64,000 nucleotides of DNA from Blastocatellia bacterium (GCA_019695185.1 JAIBAN010000014.1:43351-107350), one strand, 5' to 3'; positions 37,796 through 46,320 are shown, numbered from the stretch's first letter. Numbers and translations: made by a program. Notes: generated by a model from the letters alone, not told the origin.

Positions 37796-38152
37796 ATGCC
37801 GAAAACAGTGACGCTTTTTCGCCCCGTTGGGCAAAAAGAACTCAACCTCATCAAAGCTTCCGGTTACAGCGCGTTCCCACCTCGGCTGCCGGACCAGCCG
37901 ATTTTCTATCCGGTGCTGAATGAGGAATACGCCATCAAGATTGCCCGTGACTGGAACACCAAATACAACAATCCCAGGGTTGGCTATGTCACACGGTTTG
38001 AGGTACGGGCGGAATTTCTGGAAAACTTTGAGGTTCAAACCGTGGGAGCGGCAGTCCACCAGGAATACTGGATTCCAGCCGAAGAGTTAGCCGAATTCAA
38101 TCGCAATATTGTGGGAAAAATCGAAGTCACCCACGAGTTTCGCGGAGAGTGA
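37796..38152 (+). CDS. Conserved protein of the ADP-ribosylation/crystallin J1-annotated family
   Basis: 118 aa. The sequence FRPVGQKELNLIKASGY, FPPRLPDQPIFYPVLNEEYA, GYVTRFEVRAEFL and PAEELAEFNRNIVG matches a widespread small family that databases often label ADP-ribosylation/crystallin J1. That name is recalled, not shown by a catalytic motif. It lies 27 bp after the SDR and is probably co-transcribed. A strong terminator follows. Confidence 0.75.
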   Translation: MPKTVTLFRPVGQKELNLIKASGYSAFPPRLPDQPIFYPVLNEEYAIKIARDWNTKYNNPRVGYVTRFEVRAEFLENFEVQTVGAAVHQEYWIPAEELAEFNRNIVGKIEVTHEFRGE

Positions 38153-38218
38153 ACCAGGGTATTGAGGAAAGAAACTCTGCCGAGGGAACCTGCCAACCAC
38201 ACAAACTTTCCAAACCAG

Positions 38219-38260
38219 AAGCGGGTACGAACCCGAAAGGTCCGTACCCGCTTTTTCTAT
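38219..38260 (+). terminator. Intrinsic terminator
   Basis: AAGCGGGTACG (38219-38229) pairs with CGTACCCGCTT (38243-38253), followed by TTTTTCTATT. Confidence 0.85.
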
Positions 38261-38278
38261 TCAATCAAAGTGGAATGT

Positions 38279-38878
38279 TTAGGATTTGGCAGCGGATTCA
38301 CAGCAAGCGGAACCAGGGAAGCAGCAGGCGGCTCCTGGAAAGCAGCATGAATCATCAGCGGCTTTCACGGTCTTAAAGCTCACCGTTTGCACGGTTGCAT
38401 CCTTTTTGGCATCGGTGCAACAGGGTGAACCAGGGAAGCAGCAGGCGGCTCCTGTTCCACAGCAACTGTCAGCCGCAGCGGTTTTCGTGGCGACATCGGT
38501 TTTGCAACAGGAAGAACCGGGGAAGCAGCAGGCGGCTCCTGTTCCACAGCAACTGTCAGCCGCAGCAGTTTTGGTTGCAGCGTCGGTTTTGCAGCAATCA
38601 GCTTGACCTTTGCAGCAGGCAGCACCGGCGGTACAGCAGCCTTGGGTACAAGAAGCAGCAGTTTTTTTGGATTTCTTGGAGATTTTGGCCGCTTTGCCAG
38701 CTTTACCCTGAGCACAGCAGGCTTGTTCCTGTTTGCAACACTTTTCGCCCGTGGCACAGCAGGCCTGGGCCTTGTCCTTGCAGGCTTCATGGGAATTAGC
38801 CTGGGCAGCCACATTGGAATACACGGCACCGGCCAGACATAGTGCCAAAACAACAAAGAATGCGTGAACTTTTTTCAT
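38279..38878 (-). CDS. Exported Cys-Cys-rich repeat protein, candidate metal-thiolate protein
   Basis: 199 aa from the ATG at 38878 (AGGAGACGTT before it). A signal peptide (MKKVHAFFVVLALCLAGAVYSNVAAQ) precedes a mature part with 32 Cys by my count, 15 of them as CC pairs. A repeated module has the form DSCCGTGAACCFPGSxCC with a T/K/A-rich spacer. A basic stretch (GKAGKAAKISKKSKK) lies in the middle. The composition suggests periplasmic soft-metal binding (Cu, Zn, Hg, Cd) or a disulfide-rich structure. No known metallothionein family is recognised. Next to a second CC-rich gene. Confidence 0.8.
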   Translation of the reverse strand: MKKVHAFFVVLALCLAGAVYSNVAAQANSHEACKDKAQACCATGEKCCKQEQACCAQGKAGKAAKISKKSKKTAASCTQGCCTAGAACCKGQADCCKTDAATKTAAADSCCGTGAACCFPGSSCCKTDVATKTAAADSCCGTGAACCFPGSPCCTDAKKDATVQTVSFKTVKAADDSCCFPGAACCFPGSACCESAAKS

Positions 38879-38980
38879 AACGTCTCCTGATTTTGTAAGG
38901 TAAAAGTGATGGATGAAGGTCATAACAAAGCACACTTCGGCCCTGTCAGAGATTTTGCAATCGAACCCATCAACTTTTGA

Positions 38981-39505
38981 TTAAATCAGGAACGTGCAGC
39001 AACGCAGGTAGGTGTGACCCCGATTGGGAAGGAATATCGCTGCCGGGAGGTTGTTTTTGTGTGCAGTTGTCAAAACCGCTGGCTCAACCACTTTGCCTGG
39101 AACATCACCTGAAGGAACATCAACCGTTCGAGTGGGAGCTGCTTCGTTGACAAAGGTGGAAAAAGGCCCGCAACAAGTCATTCCACAACCCGGCTGAGGA
39201 GTATCCAGAAACGCTTGTGAAAGCGAGGCTTCTCCTTCGACTGTTTCTTCAGCACAGGCTGTTTCTTTTTCTTCAGCACAACAGGAGTCAGCTTCAGAAG
39301 GAAGCGGGGCAGTTTCTTCGTGAGCACAACAACCTGACTCAGGTTGAACCACTTCAACCGGGGAATGACAGGTTGCGGCTTGAACCGGAAGGGAGCAACA
39401 GACAACCGAACAAATCAAACACCCAATACCGCTGACAACCGAAATAAGGGTTGCAAGTGTCAACTGACTGAGGGTTTTTATTACTTTTTTCCGGTTGTAT
39501 CGCAT
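38981..39505 (-). CDS. Second Cys-rich exported or membrane protein
   Basis: 174 aa from the ATG at 39505; the frame to 39649 is rejected because it runs through the palindromic region. One hydrophobic segment (about 13-42, LATLISVVSGIGCLICSVVCCSLPVQA) could be a signal or anchor. Beyond it are SGCCAHEE, DSCCAEEKETAC, GCGMTCC and a C-terminus YLRCCTFLI. It lies 102 bp upstream of the CC-repeat gene on the same strand and is probably co-expressed. A role in metal handling is inference from composition. Confidence 0.7.
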   Translation of the reverse strand: MRYNRKKVIKTLSQLTLATLISVVSGIGCLICSVVCCSLPVQAATCHSPVEVVQPESGCCAHEETAPLPSEADSCCAEEKETACAEETVEGEASLSQAFLDTPQPGCGMTCCGPFSTFVNEAAPTRTVDVPSGDVPGKVVEPAVLTTAHKNNLPAAIFLPNRGHTYLRCCTFLI

Positions 39506-39557
39506 GGTCAAAAAATACGCCAAAAAACCTGAAAAGTCGAGAATTTTGTTTTTCCGG

Positions 39558-39585
39558 AAAAAAATGAATGAGTATTCATTTTTTT
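39558..39585. promoter_or_regulatory. 12-bp palindrome in a divergent promoter region
   Basis: AAAAAAATGAAT - GAGT - ATTCATTTTTTT, a perfect inverted repeat between the CC-rich genes and the alcohol dehydrogenase gene. The core TGAATGAGTATTCA resembles TetR-family operators. It could equally be a terminator-like structure. Confidence 0.5.
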
Positions 39586-39678
39586 TGAGCTTGTGTGATA
39601 TGCTCGGCTCACTGAAGGTAAAGCCCGGTGCAATTGGTCTTACTTTCACCCCACTTTGAAAGTTCCGAGGATTATCAC

Positions 39679-40881
39679 ATGGGTTGGATTAACGGAAACC
39701 ATCCGATTTCCCGTCCGGACATCCTGTTTTTCATGCCGACCGAAATCAAATTCGGATTCGGAAAATTGCAAAGCCTGCCAACCGAGTTTCAAATTGCCCC
39801 TGATTTATCGCAAACCACCCACGCCATGCTCATCACCGACAAGGGCGTAGCGGCGGCTGGCTTGGCCGAAAAGGTCAAACAGGCATTTGCCGAGTCGGAT
39901 TATGAGATTCGGGTTGTGTATGACGAAACACCTGCCGAATCGGATGTCAACGCAGTCAAACAGGCCGCCCGACTGGCTGCCGAACATGACATCAATCTGT
40001 TTTTAGCGCTGGGTGGCGGCAGCGTGATGGACACAGCCAAAGCCGTCAGTATTTTGGCCACCTATGGCGGGGAACCGGGTGATTATGAAGGCGGTTTTAT
40101 GGTACCGGGACCAATTAAACCAGTGGTGGCTATTCCAACCACGGTCGGAACCGGGAGCGAAGTGACCCTGGTTTCCATGGTCAAAGACGCCGAAAGTCAC
40201 CGTAAACTGCTCATCAGCAGCCCGTTTTTATACCCACGGGCAGCAGTTTTGGACCCGGAAATGGTGGCCACCTTGCCAGGAAAGCTGGTTGCCTGGACCG
40301 GCATGGACGCACTCACTCATTCCATCGAAGCCTACACCTGTACCGAGCATGAACCGATTTCCGAAGCGCTTGCTTTCCGGGCCACAGAGATGATTGCCGA
40401 CAATCTGGAAAAGGCGGTTATCGAGGCAGGCCCGACCGAAGCCAGAGCCAAAATGCAACTGGCTGCCACCATGGCCGGAATTGCCTTCACGAATTCTCCG
40501 GTTGGTGCGGTTCATGCCATTGCCCACGCAGTCGGAGCGCTCTATCACGTCCACCACGGGCTGGCCAACGCCATCGCGCTTCCTTTTGTCATGGAATACA
40601 ACCTGAGTGAATGTGCCACCGGCTATGCGGCTCTGGCCAAAGCCATGAATGTGGCGGAAAACGGCTCCGAAGAAGCCCTGGCCAAGGCTTGCATTGCAGC
40701 CGTCCGCAATCTCAAATCCCGCACGGATGTGCCGACCCACTACAGTCAGGTTGGGGTCCCTAAAACTGAGGAGGCCGCTCAAAAAATCACCCAGGCCGCC
40801 ATGGAAGAACTCTGCCTCGCTTTCAATCCGCGCAAAGGCACGGAAGAGGAGTTGTTGGAGCTAGTCAGACAAACGCTTTAG
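39679..40881 (+). CDS. Iron-containing alcohol dehydrogenase
   Basis: 400 aa from the ATG at 39679 (GAGG upstream). Has the group III signatures FLALGGGSVMDTAKAVS and IPTTVGTGSEVTLVS, and the metal ligands expected around GMDALTHSIEAY and HAIAHAVGALYHVHHG. It interconverts alcohols and aldehydes with NAD(P)H. An aldehyde dehydrogenase follows, giving an alcohol to acid route. The region upstream carries a palindrome shared with two Cys-rich genes. Confidence 0.93.
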   Translation: MGWINGNHPISRPDILFFMPTEIKFGFGKLQSLPTEFQIAPDLSQTTHAMLITDKGVAAAGLAEKVKQAFAESDYEIRVVYDETPAESDVNAVKQAARLAAEHDINLFLALGGGSVMDTAKAVSILATYGGEPGDYEGGFMVPGPIKPVVAIPTTVGTGSEVTLVSMVKDAESHRKLLISSPFLYPRAAVLDPEMVATLPGKLVAWTGMDALTHSIEAYTCTEHEPISEALAFRATEMIADNLEKAVIEAGPTEARAKMQLAATMAGIAFTNSPVGAVHAIAHAVGALYHVHHGLANAIALPFVMEYNLSECATGYAALAKAMNVAENGSEEALAKACIAAVRNLKSRTDVPTHYSQVGVPKTEEAAQKITQAAMEELCLAFNPRKGTEEELLELVRQTL

Positions 40882-40884
40882 AAA

Positions 40885-41050
40885 ACCAGGGTCCAGGGTT
40901 CAGGGTTTTCGAATACGATAACTTTGAAAATCTGAATTAAGATTTCAAAACCCAAAATTCAAACCCCAAAACTCAATTGATTCCCTGAACCCTGAACCCT
41001 GAACCCTGAACCCTGAACCCTGAACCCTGAACCCTGAACCCTGAACCCTG
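40885..41050. repeat. Paired heptamer array, word ACCCTGA (about nine copies)
   Basis: Left arm AGGGTCCAGGGTTCAGGG near 40888-40906; right arm of about nine ACCCTGA units at 40983-41050. The spacer is about 75 bp and AT-rich. Lies between the alcohol and aldehyde dehydrogenase genes, ending 10 bp before the start codon. Confidence 0.9.
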
Positions 41051-41060
41051 GATTGAACTT

Positions 41061-42560
41061 ATGTCCACCCCTTATCGAGCTGAAAACATTCCGACCAAAT
41101 CGCTTTTGATTGACGGACAGTTGGTGCAGGCCGCATCCGGCAAAACATTTCAAACCCTTTCCCCGGCGGACCAAACCCCGCTGGCCAACATTCCCTGGGC
41201 TGGGGTGGAGGACGCTGAACGGGCCGTTCAGGCCGCCCGCTCTGCCTTTCAGCTTGGTATCTGGCGCAATTCCGACGGAGCCATGCGAGCGCGCATCCTC
41301 AACAAAATTGCCGACTTGATTGAGGAAAACCTGGAGGAATTTGCCCAACTCGAAGCCGCCGACCAGGGAAAACCGGTGGGCTATGCACGATTGCTTGAAA
41401 TTCCGGCAGTGATTGACTGTTTTCGGTACTTTGCGGGCTGGACCGACCGTTTGACCGGTCAGACCATTCCGGTTCCTTCATCAGGTTTCGATTTCACCTT
41501 GCGCGAACCGATTGGAGTCTGTGTCGGGCTGGCTCCGAACAACTACCCGCTCGCTTTGGCAGCTTTCAAAGTGGCACCGGCCCTGGCAGCCGGGAATTGC
41601 ATGATTTTGAAACCTTCGCCTGCCACTCCGCTGACTGCTTTGCGTTTGGGCGAAATCTGCCTTGAAGCCGGCCTTCCGGATGGTGTTTTGCAGGTTTTGA
41701 CCGAACAGAACAACGAAGTCTCGGCTTATTTGTTGGAACACAAAGAGGTGGACCTGGTATCCCTCACGGGTGGAACCGAAACCGGGCGGCTGGTCATGCG
41801 TGGGGCGGCTTCAACCCTCAAACATGTGGCACTGGAACTGGGTGGCAAGTCTCCGATGGTGGTCTTTCCGGATGCGGCATTGGACCAAGCCGTGACGGGC
41901 GCGATGTTGGGTGTCTTTTACAATTCCGGCCAGACCTGCACGGCCTCAACCCGGATTTTTGTCCATGAATCCATCCACGACGAATTTGTGGAACAGTTTG
42001 CCGCCCGTGCCCGTGGCCTCATCATTGGCCACCCGCTGGACGACCACACACAAAATGGACCGCTGGTTTCGAAACCGCAGTGGGAAAAGGTCCGGCACTA
42101 TGCCCAATTAGGGCAGGACGCCGGTGCCACCCTGGTCTGTGGCGGCGGATTTCCCATCAACGCTTCGGTTTCCACCGAAGGAAACTTCTTTGCCCCGACT
42201 ATTTTTTCCGATGTCACCAATGACATGAAAATCGCCCGCGACGAAATCTTTGGGCCAGTCGCCTGTGTTCTCAAATTCTGGGACGAACATGATGTGCTGG
42301 AACAGGCCAATGATTCCGAATATGGGCTGGCTGCTTCAGTTTGGACACTCGACATCAAGCGGGCCCTCAATTTTGCCAAAGGACTTCAGGCTGGACAGGT
42401 CTGGATTAACAACCATAACGCCTTTTTCACCCAGACACCGTTTGGTGGTTATAAAAAAAGCGGTATTGGGCGCGAAGGTGGTGCAGAGGTACTGGCCCAT
42501 TACACACAAACCAAGAATGTGTATGTTGAATTAGGGGACCATTTGATGAATCCCTTTTAA
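41061..42560 (+). CDS. Aldehyde dehydrogenase family protein
   Basis: 499 aa. Standard motifs: the NAD-binding LAPNNYPLALAAFKVAPALAAGN, the catalytic Glu in ALELGGKSPMVV, the nucleophilic Cys in FYNSGQTCTAS and the C-terminal PFGGYKKSGIGREGG. It oxidises an aldehyde to an acid with NAD(P)+. The preceding iron-containing alcohol dehydrogenase would supply the aldehyde, so the two make a two-step module. A repeat separates them. Confidence 0.94.
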   Translation: MSTPYRAENIPTKSLLIDGQLVQAASGKTFQTLSPADQTPLANIPWAGVEDAERAVQAARSAFQLGIWRNSDGAMRARILNKIADLIEENLEEFAQLEAADQGKPVGYARLLEIPAVIDCFRYFAGWTDRLTGQTIPVPSSGFDFTLREPIGVCVGLAPNNYPLALAAFKVAPALAAGNCMILKPSPATPLTALRLGEICLEAGLPDGVLQVLTEQNNEVSAYLLEHKEVDLVSLTGGTETGRLVMRGAASTLKHVALELGGKSPMVVFPDAALDQAVTGAMLGVFYNSGQTCTASTRIFVHESIHDEFVEQFAARARGLIIGHPLDDHTQNGPLVSKPQWEKVRHYAQLGQDAGATLVCGGGFPINASVSTEGNFFAPTIFSDVTNDMKIARDEIFGPVACVLKFWDEHDVLEQANDSEYGLAASVWTLDIKRALNFAKGLQAGQVWINNHNAFFTQTPFGGYKKSGIGREGGAEVLAHYTQTKNVYVELGDHLMNPF

Positions 42561-42564
42561 CTTT

Positions 42565-42696
42565 AATTGAGAATTGAGAATTGAGAATTAAGAATTGAAA
42601 AACCCTGTCCGGTTTCAGGCTCAGGGTTCAAACAAAGGCCGAACTTCTTTTTAATTCCGCAATTCTCAATTCTCAATTCTCAATTCTCAATTCTTA
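42565..42696. repeat. Paired heptamer array, word AATTGAG
   Basis: Four AATTGAG-type units at 42565-42598 face five inverse units at 42661-42696 across 62 bp. The same word is used at 6175 and 60687. Confidence 0.9.
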
Positions 42697-42710
42697 GAGG
42701 TACGAGGACA

Positions 42711-43157
42711 ATGTTGAAGTTTTATTCCAAGGCATGGCTTGACGAAATTGCCAAGCGACTCGAAGCCGATGCGCGTTTTGCGCAGGAAGGCAAAAAATTA
42801 AACGGTACGTTTGTCTTTCGCGTCTACGATGGACCGGATGGCAAGGACCGCCGCACGTCCTGGACGTTCAAAAACGGCAAGGCGCTGGATTGGAAATATC
42901 TTGCCCTGCCGGCTCCGGCGGATGACATTCGCAAAGAGCCCTACAGCGGTAACTGGATTATGCGGGCCACTTCCACCTTTGATTTGATGAGCAAAGTCAA
43001 CCGGGGGGAAATTTCCCCGACGCGGGCCATGAGCATGCCGCAATACCAAATCGAAGGAAACAAAAGCCTGATTATGACGATGATGAAACCCATCACCGTC
43101 TGGAACGAAATCACGGCGGGAATTGAAGTTGCCTACGATTTTACCGAGGACGATTAA
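42711..43157 (+). CDS. SCP2-like sterol-carrier domain protein
   Basis: 148 aa; GAGG before the ATG. The N-terminal helix SKAWLDEIAKRLEAD and the beta-rich core (GTFVFRVYDG, WIMRATSTFDLMSKVNRGEI, QIEGNKSLIMTMMKPI) fit the SCP2 fold. Its bacterial members bind lipids or act in acyl metabolism. It is single-domain and probably cytoplasmic. The family call is by overall pattern, not by a catalytic motif. Confidence 0.6.
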   Translation: MLKFYSKAWLDEIAKRLEADARFAQEGKKLNGTFVFRVYDGPDGKDRRTSWTFKNGKALDWKYLALPAPADDIRKEPYSGNWIMRATSTFDLMSKVNRGEISPTRAMSMPQYQIEGNKSLIMTMMKPITVWNEITAGIEVAYDFTEDD

Positions 43158-43186
43158 CAGGTTCGGGAAGCGGACTTGAAGCTCAA

Positions 43187-43229
43187 AACGCTGTCGGAAG
43201 AATTCACTTCGGCAGCGTTTATCACTTTT
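43187..43229 (+). terminator. Probable terminator after the SCP2-like gene
   Basis: AACGCTG (43187-43193) pairs with CAGCGTT (43213-43219), with a further imperfect CGGAAG/CTTCGG inner stem, followed by TATCACTTTTC. Confidence 0.55.
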
Positions 43230-43338
43230 CAAAGTTCCACAACCGGGAAGGTTCCCCTCAAAGAACAGGTTTAGGGTTCAAACCAACACAAGCCACTTGG
43301 TTTCGATTCAACCGTTCAAATCATGAGGAGGCTTTCCC

Positions 43339-43533
43339 ATGTTTCGGTTTTTGCTCTGTCCAATCAGTTTCGGTTCATTTGCGTATTTTTGGGTGTTTCT
43401 GTTGATTTTGGGAGGAGGCATGGGCGGACTCTGTGCGCTTATCCATTTTTTGTTTGATGGGGAGGTACAGGCTCAGGCACCTCCACAAAAACAAAATCCA
43501 TATGCGCCTTCCAACAAGGTGGTGGAAAGGTAA
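43339..43533 (+). CDS. Small single-helix membrane protein
   Basis: 64 aa with a strong ribosome-binding site (GAGGAGG) 8 nt before the ATG. One long hydrophobic segment (about 9-40, rich in Phe/Leu/Gly: FLLILGGGMGGLCALIHFL) is followed by a hydrophilic tail with PPQKQNPYAPSNK. No family recognised. It ends 3 bp before the DinB-like gene, so they form a unit. Confidence 0.6.
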   Translation: MFRFLLCPISFGSFAYFWVFLLILGGGMGGLCALIHFLFDGEVQAQAPPQKQNPYAPSNKVVER

Positions 43534-43536
43534 AGC

Positions 43537-44055
43537 ATGCTTATGGAACCTGCTTTTTATATTCAACGGCTTGAATCCAATCGAACCGTGGTGGAGCACC
43601 TTCTGGTTGTGACTGAACCGGAACAGGCTCCCTGGAAACCTGCTCCCGACAAGTGGTCACTGCTGGAAGTGGTCAACCATTTGTATGATGAGGAACGCGA
43701 TGACTTCCGAAAGCGGCTGTCGTTACTGCTGCAAAGCCCGGACCTCGAATGGCCCCGGATTGACCCACCCCAATGGGCCATTGACCGGAAGTATAACGAA
43801 CGGGATTTAGCTGAATCGGTGCGCAACTTTCTGAACGAAAGGGACAATTCCCTGGTTTGGCTGCAAACACTGAAAAACCCCGATTGGGAAGCAACCTACC
43901 ATCACCCCCAAGGGTTTGTGATACGGGCCGGCGACCTGTTGGCAGCCTGGGTCGGGCATGACCTGCTTCACATCCGCCAACTTGCCCGTTTGCATTGGGA
44001 TTACCTGAGAAAATCAGCCAGCCCGTTTACTCCTGATTATGCCGGGGAATGGTAA
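43537..44055 (+). CDS. DinB-like metalloenzyme family protein
   Basis: 172 aa, four-helix-bundle pattern. Metal-binding His are expected in WSLLEVVNHLYDEE and GHDLLHIRQLARLH, with WKPAPDKWS typical of DinB_2/YfiT-like proteins. Members are thiol-dependent transferases or stress-induced proteins of unknown substrate. Start at 43537 or at an ATG 6 nt later. Follows the small membrane protein by 3 bp. Confidence 0.8.
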   Translation: MLMEPAFYIQRLESNRTVVEHLLVVTEPEQAPWKPAPDKWSLLEVVNHLYDEERDDFRKRLSLLLQSPDLEWPRIDPPQWAIDRKYNERDLAESVRNFLNERDNSLVWLQTLKNPDWEATYHHPQGFVIRAGDLLAAWVGHDLLHIRQLARLHWDYLRKSASPFTPDYAGEW

Positions 44056-44079
44056 TTGTGCCTGCTTGTCACTTGACTC

Positions 44080-44107
44080 TTGTCACCAGTTACCCCGTTA
44101 GTGTTAT
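44080..44107 (+). promoter_or_regulatory. Candidate promoter for the 44355 gene
   Basis: TTGTCA (44080-44085), 16 nt, TGTTAT (44102-44107), within CTTGTCAC-type repeat words and followed by ATCATCGG. It parallels the promoter at 25537-25564, including CGTTAGT before the -10. The rest of the 299-bp gap shows only remnants of TCTCAATTC words. Confidence 0.4.
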
Positions 44108-44354
44108 CATCGGACATCACATCACACGCATCAAATTCCGATTTCTTTTTCCAGGCTGGGAATATTCGATTAAAAGACCAAGGCTCGGCGAGGGTGCTTG
44201 CAACCCTCCAGGCACAGTCTTGGTTTTGAAGTCATAAATTCTCAATTCTCTCAGCCAGGGCTGTACCAGGTTCAGTCACGTTTCGGATGGCAACACGCCA
44301 TCACCAGCTTCCGATACAGGAAGCAATCGGAAGCATTTTGAGGAGGAATCAACA

Positions 44355-45107
44355 ATGAAGCGGGAAATGGGTGTTTCGCACCAACCACGAGGTGTTCAAG
44401 TTCGCCTGATGATTTTGGCATGTCTCCTGGTCCTGATGGGTTCAGCCCTGTGTCTGGGGCCATCTGAAAGAGGACTGTATCCTGGAATAACTGCCGGAGC
44501 CCAAAGCGGCTGCCCGGTGGATGCCCCTCCCGGACTGCCAACCACCGTCGTTTTTTCTGCTTTTTTCGGGGAAAAGCTGATGTATAAACTGCCCGCTCCG
44601 GTCATTGCAGGCGATACCCTGACCTTTACGTTGGATTCAAGTCCGACCCCTGGTGGTCCAGTGGCTGCCAATCTGGATTCAAAAACCGGAATCCTGCGCT
44701 ATCAGCCATTAGTCATGGGGCCAGTTACCTTCACTATCAAAGTCACCAACTGCAAGGGGTTGTCGGCTTCGACTCCGGTCACCATCAACATTTTGACCAA
44801 CCCTAACCGGCCAAACATTATTACCCCGCAGTTTTCGAGCAAAAAAGGGTTGTTTATTGATGGCGACAACTCAAATATCCGCGCGGGAGCCACAATGCGG
44901 GTCAGCCGCCCTGGTTCCTCCCAATTTGAAACCTTTACCCTGGAGTTCCAACCGGGCCGCAACCAGTGGGCCGTACTGGCCAAGGCCAGAGTGCAAAGCA
45001 CTCCAGGAAAAAAGAACATCCGGGATGTCATTCCCGTCGGCGTTGAAACCCAGCTTGTAGTTGTCAGCGACGACATTCCCTCAGCACCGTTCATTTTCAA
45101 AAGATAG
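44355..45107 (+). CDS. Exported Ig/cadherin-like protein, unknown function
   Basis: 250 aa; GAGGAGG before the ATG. N-terminal signal (about 17-35, LMILACLLVLMGSALCLG). A beta-sandwich of the cadherin/dystroglycan type follows (about 60-147: PAPVIAGDTLTFTLDSSP, LDSKTGILRYQPLVMGPVTFTIKVTN). A second beta domain (about 155-250) has regularly spaced strands. Probably secreted or periplasmic and adhesive or structural; no catalytic motif. A nested repeat follows. Confidence 0.65.
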   Translation: MKREMGVSHQPRGVQVRLMILACLLVLMGSALCLGPSERGLYPGITAGAQSGCPVDAPPGLPTTVVFSAFFGEKLMYKLPAPVIAGDTLTFTLDSSPTPGGPVAANLDSKTGILRYQPLVMGPVTFTIKVTNCKGLSASTPVTINILTNPNRPNIITPQFSSKKGLFIDGDNSNIRAGATMRVSRPGSSQFETFTLEFQPGRNQWAVLAKARVQSTPGKKNIRDVIPVGVETQLVVVSDDIPSAPFIFKR

Positions 45108-45120
45108 AAACCAATCAGTT

Positions 45121-45283
45121 TTGGGAGTCTTGGGGGTCTTGGGGGTCTTGGGAGTCAAAAACCAAGTGACAAGTGACAAGTAACAAGCGACAAGTGACAA
45201 GAAAAAACCTGTCACAATTTACCTGTCTCGATTTACTTCTTCAGACTCCCAAGACTCCCAAGACTCTCAAGACTCCCAAGACT
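45121..45283. repeat. Nested double paired array (nonamer outside, heptamer inside)
   Basis: Outer arms: GGGAGTCTT-type at 45121-45156 and inverse at 45243-45283. Inner arms: GTGACAA words at 45164-45201 and a degenerate inverse TGTCAC/TGTCTC at 45211-45228. The right outer arm ends 4 bp before the truA start. Confidence 0.9.
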
Positions 45284-45287
45284 TTCC

Positions 45288-46151
45288 ATGAGTAATTTCA
45301 AACCCAAACGCGAACCGCACAAATTTACCACCACCTTTCGCCTGTTGATTGAATATGACGGAACCCGGTATCAGGGCTGGCAGGAGCAGGACCATGCCCG
45401 CACAGTGGCCGGTGAAATCCGGGCCGCAGCCAGCGAGGTCCTGGGTGAAGCCATCGAACTCGGAGGAGCCGGACGCACCGATTCAGGCGTCCATGCGCTG
45501 GGACAGGTCGCCCATCTACGAACCACCAAAAACCCGAAACCGGAAGAGATTTTTCGGGAAATCAATCGGATCCTGCCGCCAGACATCAATATTGTTCGGT
45601 TAAGCCCCACCTATCCGCATTTCCATGCCCGCCATGATGCGGTGGCCCGTTATTACCTCTATCAAATCACCACTGAACGCACAGCTTTCGGAAAGAAATA
45701 TGTCTGGTGGATTAAAAACCGGCTTGACATGCGAAACATGAAACAGGCGGCCCAACATTTTCATGGATTTCATGATTTTGCCAACTTCAGCGAACGGGAT
45801 GAACCCCACGACTTCCCAGAACGAAGCCGCCGTCATGCTCCCAAATCCGACTCAAAAATGGTTGATGTTCACCACATTTCACTGGAAGGGGTGCAGAACC
45901 GGATTTATTTCCGCATTGGAGCCTCGCACTTCCTGTGGAAAATGGTGCGCCGAATTGTTGGAACCCTGGTTCAGGTCGGACAGGGAAATCTGCGTCCGGC
46001 TGAGGTGATTGATTTAATGCAGAACTATTCGCCGGAAATTGCCAAATGGACCGCCCCCCCGTCCGGGCTTTTTCTGGAGCAGATTGAATATCCTGACGAC
46101 AAAAAGCGCGAAGGCCGGGACATTCCCTGGTTGGGAGCGCCCCGGCCCTGA
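45288..46151 (+). CDS. truA: tRNA pseudouridine(38-40) synthase
   Basis: 287 aa. The first domain has LIEYDGTRYQGWQEQ, and the catalytic Asp lies in GGAGRTDSGVHALGQV. The second domain has FSERDEP and ASHFLWKMVRRIVGTLV. It converts U38-40 in the tRNA anticodon arm to pseudouridine. The C-terminal extension (DDKKREGRDIPWLGAPRP) is beyond the standard core. A repeat array ends 4 bp upstream, leaving no room for a normal ribosome-binding site. Confidence 0.95.
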   Translation: MSNFKPKREPHKFTTTFRLLIEYDGTRYQGWQEQDHARTVAGEIRAAASEVLGEAIELGGAGRTDSGVHALGQVAHLRTTKNPKPEEIFREINRILPPDINIVRLSPTYPHFHARHDAVARYYLYQITTERTAFGKKYVWWIKNRLDMRNMKQAAQHFHGFHDFANFSERDEPHDFPERSRRHAPKSDSKMVDVHHISLEGVQNRIYFRIGASHFLWKMVRRIVGTLVQVGQGNLRPAEVIDLMQNYSPEIAKWTAPPSGLFLEQIEYPDDKKREGRDIPWLGAPRP

Positions 46152-46320
46152 AAAGGTGACAGGTGAAAAGGTGACAGGGTGACAGGGTGACAGGGTGACT
46201 TTTCCATATTTGATGTTTCTACGGTTTGACTGATTTGAAAGGAAACTAGGAAACAAGACAATCAGCAAAAGTTTTGTCACCTTGTCAATCTGCCACCCTG
46301 TCAATCTGTCACCCTGTCAC
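46152..46320. repeat. Paired octamer array, word GGTGACAG
   Basis: GGTGACAG-type words at 46154-46199 and inverse CTGTCACC-type words at 46274-46320 flank a 75-bp AT-rich spacer between convergent genes. The TGA stop of the minus-strand protease gene (46317-46319) is part of the right arm. Confidence 0.9.

Noticed and set aside
40983..41050. Tandem array that might be read as a CRISPR
   Set aside because: The units are 7 nt with no spacers between them, and no cas genes are present.
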